Positions 1-5,554 of a DNA stretch of 8,524 bases are shown here, in pieces. The position numbers were made by a program, and so were the translations under genes. This DNA comes from Bacillota bacterium. Lineage in GTDB: Bacteria > Bacillota_I > Bacilli_A > RFN20 > CAG-826. The first letter of the stretch is position 1. Each line of letters opens with the position of its first letter. Location: NCBI GenBank assembly GCA_003512585.1, contig DOQE01000049.1, forward strand, positions 1-8,524. The letters run 5' to 3'. The notes under the pieces are model-generated. The model worked only from the letters and a program-made list of their open reading frames with translations, searched no databases and had not been told where the DNA came from.

Positions 1-41
1 GATTAATCTGTCACCTTACGAATAATTTTGTTAAGAGACCT

Positions 42-55
42 AGAAAGCGCTTACC
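42..55 (+). promoter_or_regulatory. cre-like operator upstream of prs
   Basis: The 14-mer AGAAAGCGCTTACC matches 9 of the 11 defined positions of the Bacillus catabolite-responsive element consensus TGWAANCGNTNWCA; the mismatches are the first and last bases. It is centred about 42 bp upstream of the prs -10 box. Related sites lie upstream of guaB and upp. Which LacI-family protein binds it, CcpA or another, cannot be told from this window. Confidence 0.45.
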
Positions 56-90
56 ATTTAACCCCTCTCTCCTTTTGCAAAATAAAAAGG

Positions 91-96
91 TATACT
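91..96 (+). promoter_or_regulatory. -10 box of putative prs-guaA promoter
   Basis: TATACT is a five-of-six match to TATAAT and would start transcription near position 103, leaving a leader of about 27 bases before the prs start. No good -35 hexamer lies 16-18 bases upstream, so the promoter may need an activator; the cre-like site at 42-55 sits at a position compatible with that role. Confidence 0.4.
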
Positions 97-129
97 AAAT
101 AGAAAACTTCTTTAGGAGGAGTAAAATCC

Positions 130-1122
130 ATGATTGAGAACGCCATTATATTCTCACTTTCAGCCAACCAAAAATTGGCAGAAGCCATCGCCAAAAAATT
201 AAATGTCAAATTAGGGGAAAGGTTGATAAAAAAGTTTCCATCGGGAGAAACCATTGTCGAACCAATCGATTCAGTTCGTGGAAAGCAAATCTTTATTGTT
301 GAATCTACTTGTCCCCCGGTAAATGAGACCTTGATGGAAACTCTTATATTCATAGATGCCTTGCGTCGCTCCTCGGCAAAGGAAATCAACCTAGTATGTC
401 CTTATTTTGGCTACGCTAGACAAGATAGAAAAGCTAAGCCAAGACAACCAATAACAGCTTCTTTGGTTGCCCACTTATTAGATACAGCCGGTCTAAATAG
501 AATCATCACAGTTAATTTACATGCCGCTCAAATTCAGGGTTTCTTTAGTTGCTTGGCCGATGATTTAACGGCCGTCCCTCTTTTAGGCGGAGCCATACTC
601 CAAAAGAAACCAAATCTATCGAATCTAGTCGTTGTTTCGCCTGACCATGGTGGAGTAGGAAGGGCAAGAGACTTAGCAGAGCAATTCAATAACTGCCCAA
701 TTGCCATCATTGACAAAAGGCGTAATGCTACTGGGGCTCCGGAAGTCATGAACTTAATTGGTGATGTTAATGGCAAAGATTGTATCTTAGTCGATGATAT
801 GATAGACACAGGAAGAAGCGCATGCAATGCCGCTGCTGCCTTACGTAAATTTGGGGCACGTTCAGTAAAAATGGCATCCGTCCACGCTGTTTTCTCAGAC
901 CCGTGCTACGATTTAATTAAAGACGGTACTGCTTTTGACGAAATAATCATAACCGACTCCATTCCTTTACCAGATAGATTTGCCGCTCTTCCATTTATAA
1001 AAGTCATTTCTTTATCAGATATGTTAAGCGAATGCATTTCCCGTATTGTAAACAATCAACCTCTATCTAGCGTATACACCGCTTTCCAAGACTCTCACAC
1101 ATTAATGGTGAAATATAAATAA
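130..1122 (+). CDS. prs: Ribose-phosphate pyrophosphokinase (PRPP synthetase)
   Basis: Makes 5-phosphoribosyl-1-pyrophosphate from ribose 5-phosphate and ATP, the cytosolic precursor for purine, pyrimidine, His and Trp synthesis and for the hpt and upp salvage reactions encoded nearby. The 330-residue protein shows the class I landmarks in order: PYFGYARQDRK at residues 91-101, a NLHAAQIQGFF segment (128-138) with the ATP-site His131, SPDHGG (170-175), the flexible-loop IDKRR (194-198) and the PRPP-binding VDDMIDTG (221-228). The family usually reads DLHA where this protein has NLHA, and it is slightly longer than the usual 310-320 residues. AGGAGGA at 114-120 supports the ATG at 130. Its TAA shares a base with the guaA ATG (TAATG), so the two are one transcription unit and probably translationally coupled. 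The assignment is secure. Confidence 0.96.
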   Translation: MIENAIIFSLSANQKLAEAIAKKLNVKLGERLIKKFPSGETIVEPIDSVRGKQIFIVESTCPPVNETLMETLIFIDALRRSSAKEINLVCPYFGYARQDRKAKPRQPITASLVAHLLDTAGLNRIITVNLHAAQIQGFFSCLADDLTAVPLLGGAILQKKPNLSNLVVVSPDHGGVGRARDLAEQFNNCPIAIIDKRRNATGAPEVMNLIGDVNGKDCILVDDMIDTGRSACNAAAALRKFGARSVKMASVHAVFSDPCYDLIKDGTAFDEIIITDSIPLPDRFAALPFIKVISLSDMLSECISRIVNNQPLSSVYTAFQDSHTLMVKYK

Positions 1123-2657
1123 TGGAAAGAATAATCGTATTGGATTTTGGTGGGCAATATAACCAACTAATCGCCCGTAGAGTAAGGCAATGCCATGTCT
1201 ACAGTGAAGTCCTTCCATTTACCACGCCTATAGACGATTTAAGGAAAGAAGATATTAAAGGCATCATCTTTACCGGTGGGCCAAATAGCGTCTACGATTT
1301 GTCTTCTCCTCACATCGATAAAGAAATATTTAACTTGAAAAAACCTATTTTAGGCATCTGTTATGGGGCTCAATTAATTGCCTATACGTTAAATGGCAAA
1401 GTAGAATCTAATGAAAAATCAGAATATGGAAGAATAGAAATTACATTAAGTTCTTCTTCAAAATTAACACACGGGTTGCCTGAAACTAGCTCTGTTTTCA
1501 TGTCGCATAATGACAAGGTCACCACTTTGCCATGTGATTTTAAAGTTATCGGAAGCAGCCTACATTGCGAAAACGCTATTTTTGAAAACGAAGAAGCAAA
1601 AATATACGCTACTCAATTCCATCCCGAAGTCGAACATAGCGAATACGGGCAAAAAATAATTGAAAACTTTGTTTTGGATATTTGTAAATGTTCCGCCTCT
1701 TGGCAACCAACTTCGTTTATAGAAACCAAGATCAAAGAAATTAGGGAACAAGTCGGAAACAAAAAAGTAATATGTGCGCTCTCTGGTGGAGTCGATTCTT
1801 CTGTTACGGCCGCCATATTAAATAAAGCCATAGGAAAAAACTTAACCTGTGTTTTTGTTGACCATGGTTTGCTAAGAAAAGGCGAGGCTGAACAGGTAAA
1901 ATCCATATTTGGGAATAAAGAAACGTTTCATTCTAATTTTATCCCAGTTGATGCTTCAGGTTTGTTTTTATCTAATTTAGAAGGCGTAAGTGACCCGGAA
2001 GCAAAAAGAAAAATAATAGGCAAAACATTTATTGATGTATTCAATGATGTTCAAAAGCAAATTCCTCATTGCGAGTATCTAGCCCAAGGCACTATTTATC
2101 CAGATCGCATCGAATCCGGATTGGGAATATCGGCGAAGATAAAATCGCATCACAATGTCGGTGGTTTACCTAAAGATACCGGTTTTGAAGGAATGGTAGA
2201 ACCATTAAAGGATTTATTTAAAGACGAGGTTAGGGAAATTGGGCTTTTATTAGGGTTGCCGAAAGAATTGATTTTCCGTCAACCTTTTCCAGGTCCAGGA
2301 CTAGGCATAAGGATAATCGGGGAAATAAGCAAAGAAAAAATTAGAATTGTCCAAGAAGCCGACTATATCTTCCGTGAAGAAATGAAAAAGACGGGCTACG
2401 ATAAAAAATCCTCACAATTCTTTGCTGCTTTATCAAACATGCGTTCAGTCGGAGTCATGGGCGATGGCAGAACTTATGATTATGCCGTTATCTTAAGAGC
2501 GGTTTCTACCGATGATTTTATGACAGCTAAGCCTGTTGATATACCATACGAAATAATTACAAAAATATCTGAAAGAATAGTCAATGAGGTTAAAGGAGTG
2601 AATCGTGTGATGTATGATTTCACCTCAAAACCTCCAGCGACAATTGAATTAGAATAG
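1122..2657 (+). CDS. guaA: GMP synthase (glutamine-hydrolysing)
   Basis: Converts XMP, ATP and glutamine to GMP, the last step of guanine nucleotide synthesis. The 511-residue protein is full length. The N-terminal class I glutamine amidotransferase domain has the nucleophile Cys80 in GICYGAQ and the His167/Glu169 pair in QFHPEVE. The ATP pyrophosphatase domain has the P-loop SGGVDSS at 221-227. The C-terminal dimerisation and XMP-binding domain has FRQPFPGPGLGIR at 385-397. The end reads PPATIELE where most homologues have PP(G/A)TIEWE, a small departure in an XMP-site region. There is no good ribosome binding site before the ATG, which overlaps the prs stop by one base, so translation probably depends on ribosomes finishing prs. 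Together with guaB on the other strand it completes IMP to GMP. Confidence 0.97.
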   Translation: MERIIVLDFGGQYNQLIARRVRQCHVYSEVLPFTTPIDDLRKEDIKGIIFTGGPNSVYDLSSPHIDKEIFNLKKPILGICYGAQLIAYTLNGKVESNEKSEYGRIEITLSSSSKLTHGLPETSSVFMSHNDKVTTLPCDFKVIGSSLHCENAIFENEEAKIYATQFHPEVEHSEYGQKIIENFVLDICKCSASWQPTSFIETKIKEIREQVGNKKVICALSGGVDSSVTAAILNKAIGKNLTCVFVDHGLLRKGEAEQVKSIFGNKETFHSNFIPVDASGLFLSNLEGVSDPEAKRKIIGKTFIDVFNDVQKQIPHCEYLAQGTIYPDRIESGLGISAKIKSHHNVGGLPKDTGFEGMVEPLKDLFKDEVREIGLLLGLPKELIFRQPFPGPGLGIRIIGEISKEKIRIVQEADYIFREEMKKTGYDKKSSQFFAALSNMRSVGVMGDGRTYDYAVILRAVSTDDFMTAKPVDIPYEIITKISERIVNEVKGVNRVMYDFTSKPPATIELE

Positions 2658-2684
2658 GCTATAGATTCTATGGCATTATTTATT
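2658..2684 (+). terminator. Candidate terminator after guaA
   Basis: Directly after the guaA stop, GCTATAG (2658-2664) pairs with CTATGGC (2668-2674) around a three-base ATT loop; one pair is a G-T wobble. The tail ATTATTTATT is T-rich but interrupted. It is a weak but well-placed terminator for prs-guaA. It lacks a U-run in the other direction, so it does not obviously serve the converging gene. Confidence 0.4.
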
Positions 2685-2686
2685 GC

Positions 2687-3046
2687 TCAAAATTTAAAAT
2701 TTGGATTAACGATATATAAAAGCTTATTTTCTTTAAGTCTTTCTTTTAAATTATTGACTTTTAAAGCCTTGCATTTAAGCAAAACGCCGCCATTTTCGAG
2801 TAATTTTTTCGACTCAATAAAGTTTATGCCTAATAAATTGGCAATAAATTTAACTTGATCAATAGATGGATTTTTAATAGGCATTAAAACTATTTCATAC
2901 TCCGTATCATCTAAATCTATATCTTTCCATTTTGTGGTCGCGATTTTGCAGCCACACTTAGGGCAAGTAAGATTCAATGCAGGACTATCATATTTTTCAA
3001 GCATTTTGCAACCACACTTAGGGCAAAAATAATTATTTTCTTCCAT
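2687..3046 (-). CDS. Small protein with two CPKCG zinc-ribbon knuckles and an L7/L12-like tail
   Basis: Function not recognised. The 119-residue protein begins with two identical CPKCGCK knuckles (Cys8/Cys11 and Cys28/Cys31), a spacing expected for one four-cysteine zinc ribbon. The remainder (about 50-119) has an alternating strand-helix pattern, with EIVL, then QVKFIANLLGI, then ESKKLLE. This recalls the C-terminal domain of ribosomal protein L7/L12, a fold found in many small hypothetical Bacillota proteins; that likeness is from memory and untested. GGAGG at 3055-3059 supports the ATG. The gene overlaps the upstream His/Cys-motif gene by 14 bases, so it is the last gene of the accessory operon. 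No signal peptide or membrane segment is visible. Likely cytosolic; nucleic acid or protein binding is only an inference. Confidence 0.75.
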   Translation of the reverse strand: MEENNYFCPKCGCKMLEKYDSPALNLTCPKCGCKIATTKWKDIDLDDTEYEIVLMPIKNPSIDQVKFIANLLGINFIESKKLLENGGVLLKCKALKVNNLKERLKENKLLYIVNPNFKF

Positions 3047-3500
3047 GTTTAATTCCTCCAGGAATAAATTTCAAAAAAACTCCTCTTCGACCATTGTCAG
3101 AAATCCAATACACACCGTTAGGATAACAATAAATCGTCATATTTGGAGCGTAAACGGGCTTTCCTAAAGCATTAGCCAAATGTTGGGCAAAACCATCATC
3201 GCGAGACCCGGTGTTACATGACAATAGTCTAATCGCCTTTGCTTTTTTAAATCCAGGCTGTTTCCTAATTAATTTGGCCGCATGTCTGGCATCAAGTCTA
3301 TAATTCTTTCCGCCTGAAGCAACTTCTATTTCATTCCACGATCCATGTGCAACAACATCATACATTCCATTCGGATCAATGTCAGATCTATTTTTGATAT
3401 AAGATGCAAACAATGATTTTTCACCAGATTTTGGCATAAAAGATATGTTTCCAGAAGTAAAAACCATTTTGCCAGCAAACAGCAAGCTTTTACCTTTCAT
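3033..3500 (-). CDS. Small protein with caspase-like (clan CD) His and Cys motifs, similar to polymorphic-toxin tip domains
   Basis: The 155-residue product has VVAHGSW (His52-Gly53) followed about 40 residues later by RLLSCNTGS (Cys95), then FAQHLANALGKPVYAPN and a C-terminal FIPGG. A hydrophobic strand ending in HG and a later one ending in (S/A)C-x-x-G is the layout of the catalytic dyad in clan CD peptidases such as caspases. From memory, the same HG...SCNTG...AQxLA...VxAP...PGG pattern occurs at the C-terminus of large Rhs-type and haemagglutinin-type toxins. Here it stands alone, with no signal peptide, membrane segment or delivery domain. I chose the ATG at 3500 because GGAG lies nine bases upstream inside the preceding gene; an in-frame TTG at 3515 is less likely. 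It overlaps the DUF4417-like gene by 11 bases and the zinc-ribbon gene by 14. Peptidase activity is inference. Confidence 0.72.
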   Translation of the reverse strand: MKGKSLLFAGKMVFTSGNISFMPKSGEKSLFASYIKNRSDIDPNGMYDVVAHGSWNEIEVASGGKNYRLDARHAAKLIRKQPGFKKAKAIRLLSCNTGSRDDGFAQHLANALGKPVYAPNMTIYCYPNGVYWISDNGRRGVFLKFIPGGIKHGRK

Positions 3501-4194
3501 AATCGCTAGCTCCAATTAGTCTGTTCTTTTTATCTTTTGCATTTTCTTTCATCGTAAAAGAATCGTACTGGAAAATAGGAATTCCTTTAATCATAGGCCA
3601 TCCTAGTATTTCGCTTGTCGCCGGTCCATATACGCATATTCGGCTTGGTTCAAGAATATCAACCACCTTTTGCATTTGTTCAGCAAATATATATCTACTT
3701 TCTAATTTTTTAGAGAACCCATGCGTTCCGATAGCAATCAATGTATTTCTTGGATAAGCTTCCAAAGAAGAAATGGTTCTTTCGTCGCCAAGCCTAACAT
3801 TTGGAATAATTTTTATACCGTTTTTGCCATAATAATAAGTGCATGCTAGATTGAGAAATATCTGACTCTTTTGAACAACAATCGGCATGTTATCATATGG
3901 CGAAGCATCGAGGCCAACAACGCATTGATATAATTTCAATTTATTAACATAATTATCAGGATTATTTAATATAGGTTGAAAACCAGGGTCTTGACAATAA
4001 AAACATATTGCCGTGCTAGCAGGATCTTTAACATCCATCCGTCTATCCCACTGAATTATTTCTTTCGGCGGCTCAGTAGAAACCATCCATTTCTCAATTA
4101 TTGGATATTCATCCGTTTGTGTGCGTCTAGCATCGCTAATGAGAAAAGCGAGATAGACATCCCTTAAATAGGGCGATTTTCTTTTTGCAATCAT
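3490..4194 (-). CDS. DUF4417-like protein
   Basis: The 234-residue product resembles the DUF4417 family, proteins of unknown function often seen in phages and other mobile elements. The shared signature visible here is GLDASPYDNMP (residues 94-104), then KIIPNVRLGDERT (128-140), IAIGTHG (153-159) and RICVYGP (185-191). I recognise the family from these motifs and did not search for it. No signal peptide, membrane span or known catalytic triad is evident. The ATG at 4194 was preferred over an in-frame TTG at 4203; neither has a convincing ribosome binding site, so the start is uncertain. It is the first of three overlapping genes and follows the peptidase gene after a 127-base gap containing two hairpins. 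A link to the downstream His/Cys-motif protein is implied by the overlap only. Confidence 0.75.
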   Translation of the reverse strand: MIAKRKSPYLRDVYLAFLISDARRTQTDEYPIIEKWMVSTEPPKEIIQWDRRMDVKDPASTAICFYCQDPGFQPILNNPDNYVNKLKLYQCVVGLDASPYDNMPIVVQKSQIFLNLACTYYYGKNGIKIIPNVRLGDERTISSLEAYPRNTLIAIGTHGFSKKLESRYIFAEQMQKVVDILEPSRICVYGPATSEILGWPMIKGIPIFQYDSFTMKENAKDKKNRLIGASDYER

Positions 4195-4219
4195 AATTAA
4201 CAAACCATTAAATGTTTTA

Positions 4220-4316
4220 TTCGCTATTTAAAATATTTTAGATATGCTAATATATGAGCGTTCGATGTGCTTCAGCATATCTGCAATCACAATTGTCTCA
4301 CCAATTGTGATTTTTT
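4220..4316 (+). ncRNA. Candidate small RNA, or leader structure, ending in an intrinsic terminator
   Basis: This gap holds an inverted repeat, AGATATGCT (4240-4248) with AGCATATCT (4274-4282), followed by a clean terminator hairpin on the plus strand. No plus-strand gene lies upstream, so the terminator implies a short plus-strand transcript. A weak promoter could be TTGCAA (4185-4190), 17 bases, TTAAAT (4208-4213), which would start near 4220. Such an RNA would be antisense to the leader of the DUF4417-like gene. Alternatively the hairpins work in the minus-strand mRNA as leader or processing structures. The 5' end and existence of the RNA are inferred. Confidence 0.3.
4285..4316 (+). terminator. 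Intrinsic terminator (plus strand)
   Basis: AATCACAATTG (4285-4295) pairs perfectly over 11 bases with CAATTGTGATT (4302-4312) around a TCTCAC loop, and runs into six T residues (4311-4316). In the minus direction the stem is followed by GCAGAT rather than a U-run, so it should terminate plus-strand transcription much better than the minus-strand operon around it. Confidence 0.6.
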
Positions 4317-4321
4317 AGCAT

Positions 4322-4885
4322 TTAATTCATTTTCTTTTTCTCTTTTTGAATTATATCATATCTAACCTCCGATGCTTTTTTTGATACGTGGTATAGTCTT
4401 TCTATTTCTTTTGGACACATGTTTATGCACTCTTCATAAGGCATAAGGAATTCAGAAGCAAAAACATCCGCTTGCCATTCTGGGTCACAGTAAGCAGGAA
4501 CTTTTACATTTTCAACCACCATAGTCAATTTAACTTTGTTTTGAACGAAATGAAGCAAATAATGACCAAGTTCATGGACCAAAGTAAAAACACCTCTTTT
4601 AAAAGATCCACCGCAAGCTTGTTCGATAACACTTTCTTTGATATAAATAATGCCAGTTGACATATCTGTGTAAGCCTCTTCGTTGCTTTCAAAAGCAATG
4701 CTATCATCCAGCAAAACTTCATAATCAAATTTAAGTCCTGCTTTGTCAAATACAATCGATAAAGAATCAAATAATTTAGATACGTCAACCCAATCTTTGT
4801 TTTTGTATCCTAAAAATTTTCGCATTTTCATTGCATATCTTCTAATCTCCGCCCTTTTCATAGGATTAACTCTACTTTTACCCAT
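4322..4885 (-). CDS. ImmA/IrrE-type zinc metallopeptidase
   Basis: The 187-residue protein has the zincin motif HELGH at residues 104-108 and a downstream PEWQADVFASEFLMP (135-149) whose Glu is the expected third zinc ligand; both are hallmarks of the ImmA/IrrE family. Known members cleave or antagonise a partner Cro/cI-type repressor, as ImmA does to ImmR in the Bacillus element ICEBs1, or trigger stress responses, as IrrE does in Deinococcus. The upstream gene encodes exactly such a repressor-like protein. I chose the ATG at 4885, two bases after the regulator stop, over longer in-frame forms; there is little ribosome binding site, which fits translational coupling. The product should be cytosolic. 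What signal activates it, and its relation to the three downstream genes, cannot be read from the sequence. Confidence 0.88.
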   Translation of the reverse strand: MGKSRVNPMKRAEIRRYAMKMRKFLGYKNKDWVDVSKLFDSLSIVFDKAGLKFDYEVLLDDSIAFESNEEAYTDMSTGIIYIKESVIEQACGGSFKRGVFTLVHELGHYLLHFVQNKVKLTMVVENVKVPAYCDPEWQADVFASEFLMPYEECINMCPKEIERLYHVSKKASEVRYDIIQKEKKKMN

Positions 4886-4887
4886 AA

Positions 4888-5235
4888 TTATTTTAACTTG
4901 CGTGCTATATCGGCACATTCCTCATCTGAAATATTGCCAAGCTTTCTAGATAATGCAAAAATTAGTCTTCTTTGCTCTGGCGATATTCCTTTTAAATTAA
5001 TGTTTAATTCTTTTGCAGATTCAGCTTCCGCTTTTTTCATAGTGCAACTCCTCTCGCTATCCAAATTATACTTTTCGATTAGTTTATCAACCAAATCACC
5101 AGGAACGTTTCTGCTTCCAGATTCTATAGCCGATAAGTATGAAATTGACATGTCTAGTTTCTTTGCCATTTGATAAATAGTTTCATCATAATCAATCCTT
5201 AATTTTCTTAATTCCTTTCCAAAAACCGTTGCCAT
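4888..5235 (-). CDS. XRE (Cro/cI-like) helix-turn-helix regulator
   Basis: The 115-residue protein has an N-terminal HTH_XRE domain (about residues 5-58) with the typical order: FGKELRKLR, TIYQMAKKLDMS, then the recognition helix region SISYLSAIESGSRNVP. The C-terminal part (about 66-115) is charged and helical, with ISPEQRRLIFALSRKL, and may be the dimerisation part or the target of the peptidase encoded next. AAGGAGGA at 5241-5248 fixes the ATG at 5235, ten codons inside the longest open frame. It is the first gene of the block and probably controls its own promoter: a TATAAT box and GTAT-rich repeats lie just upstream. Pairing with an ImmA/IrrE peptidase is known from prophages, integrative elements and defence modules, where the peptidase relieves repression. 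Confidence 0.9.
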   Translation of the reverse strand: MATVFGKELRKLRIDYDETIYQMAKKLDMSISYLSAIESGSRNVPGDLVDKLIEKYNLDSERSCTMKKAEAESAKELNINLKGISPEQRRLIFALSRKLGNISDEECADIARKLK

Positions 5236-5291
5236 TTTGTTCCTCCTTAGCTTTCGGCCAAACACGCGTGCTTGGCTTAGACAAAGAAATT

Positions 5292-5297
5292 ATTATA
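5292..5297 (-). promoter_or_regulatory. -10 box of the XRE-led operon
   Basis: A perfect TATAAT on the minus strand would start transcription near 5285, giving a leader of about 50 bases before the XRE start. The matching -35 is weak: GAATTG ends 17 bases upstream, and TTGCAT is too close at 14. The surrounding 319-base spacer between the XRE start and the guaB stop contains no gene that I can see. Confidence 0.5.
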
Positions 5298-5326
5298 CAT
5301 TTTTAAAAACAATGCAATTCTTTTTT

Positions 5327-5357
5327 GTATACCTTTTTATACTCTTTTGTGTAATAC
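5327..5357 (-). promoter_or_regulatory. GTAT-rich repeats, candidate XRE operator
   Basis: Read on the minus strand, three copies of a GTAT(A/T)-then-A-rich motif begin at 5357 (GTATTACACAAAAG), 5342 (GTATAAAAAG) and 5332 (GTATACAAAAAAG). The inner pair also forms an inverted repeat, GTATA-N6-TATAC (5327-5342). They lie just upstream of the operon's -10 and -35 region, where a Cro/cI-type regulator would be expected to bind. Binding is inferred from position and symmetry only. Confidence 0.35.
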
Positions 5358-5413
5358 GTAAATAAGATACACATGTTTTGTGAATAATGAATGTTTTTAA
5401 TCTAATTCAAAAT

Positions 5414-5445
5414 AAAAAAGAGCTTTAGTTAAACGTTAGCAGCCC
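5414..5445 (-). terminator. Possible second terminator downstream of guaB
   Basis: On the minus strand GGGCT (5445-5441) can pair with AGCTC (5424-5420), with one G-U wobble, around a 16-base loop. It is followed at once by six T residues (5419-5414). The short stem makes this a weak call; it could back up the stronger guaB terminator or end a short unrecognised transcript. Confidence 0.25.
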
Positions 5446-5510
5446 GAAAAAAGATAACTGACTACCTTAAAAAACTAATAAAGCAAAGTTAAAGTCATTA
5501 TTAACAATTT

Positions 5511-5542
5511 ATAAAAAGGAGTTTGATTATCCAAGCTCCTTT
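5511..5542 (-). terminator. Terminator of guaB
   Basis: On the minus strand AAAGGAG (5542-5536) pairs with CTCCTTT (5521-5515). One mismatch separates this from an inner TTG/CAA extension and a GATAAT loop. The stem runs into TTTTTAT (5517-5511). It lies 12 bases after the guaB stop. Confidence 0.7.
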
Positions 5543-5554
5543 AAACCTGCGTTT

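Noticed and set aside
1..90. Possible tail of an upstream plus-strand gene: one frame ends ...INLSPYE at 23-25, another runs to a stop at 94
   Set aside because: Too short to recognise in either frame, and the second frame would run through the promoter and cre-like site.
51..389. Long minus-strand open frame covering the 5' part of prs
   Set aside because: Antisense to clearly conserved prs codons, no ribosome binding site and no recognisable motif.
2670..2858. Plus-strand open frame after guaA
   Set aside because: Lies opposite the zinc-ribbon gene, whose CPKCG motifs and ribosome binding site support the other strand; it starts inside the guaA terminator hairpin.
5401..5510. A short gene or RNA in the spacer between the XRE promoter and guaB
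   Set aside because: Only very short open frames such as MTLTLLY occur, with no ribosome binding site; only weak terminator-like pairing is visible.
2658..5554. Attachment-site or target-site direct repeats bounding the accessory block
   Set aside because: No matching direct repeats seen by eye at the two edges, and no integrase, transposase or tRNA in the window.
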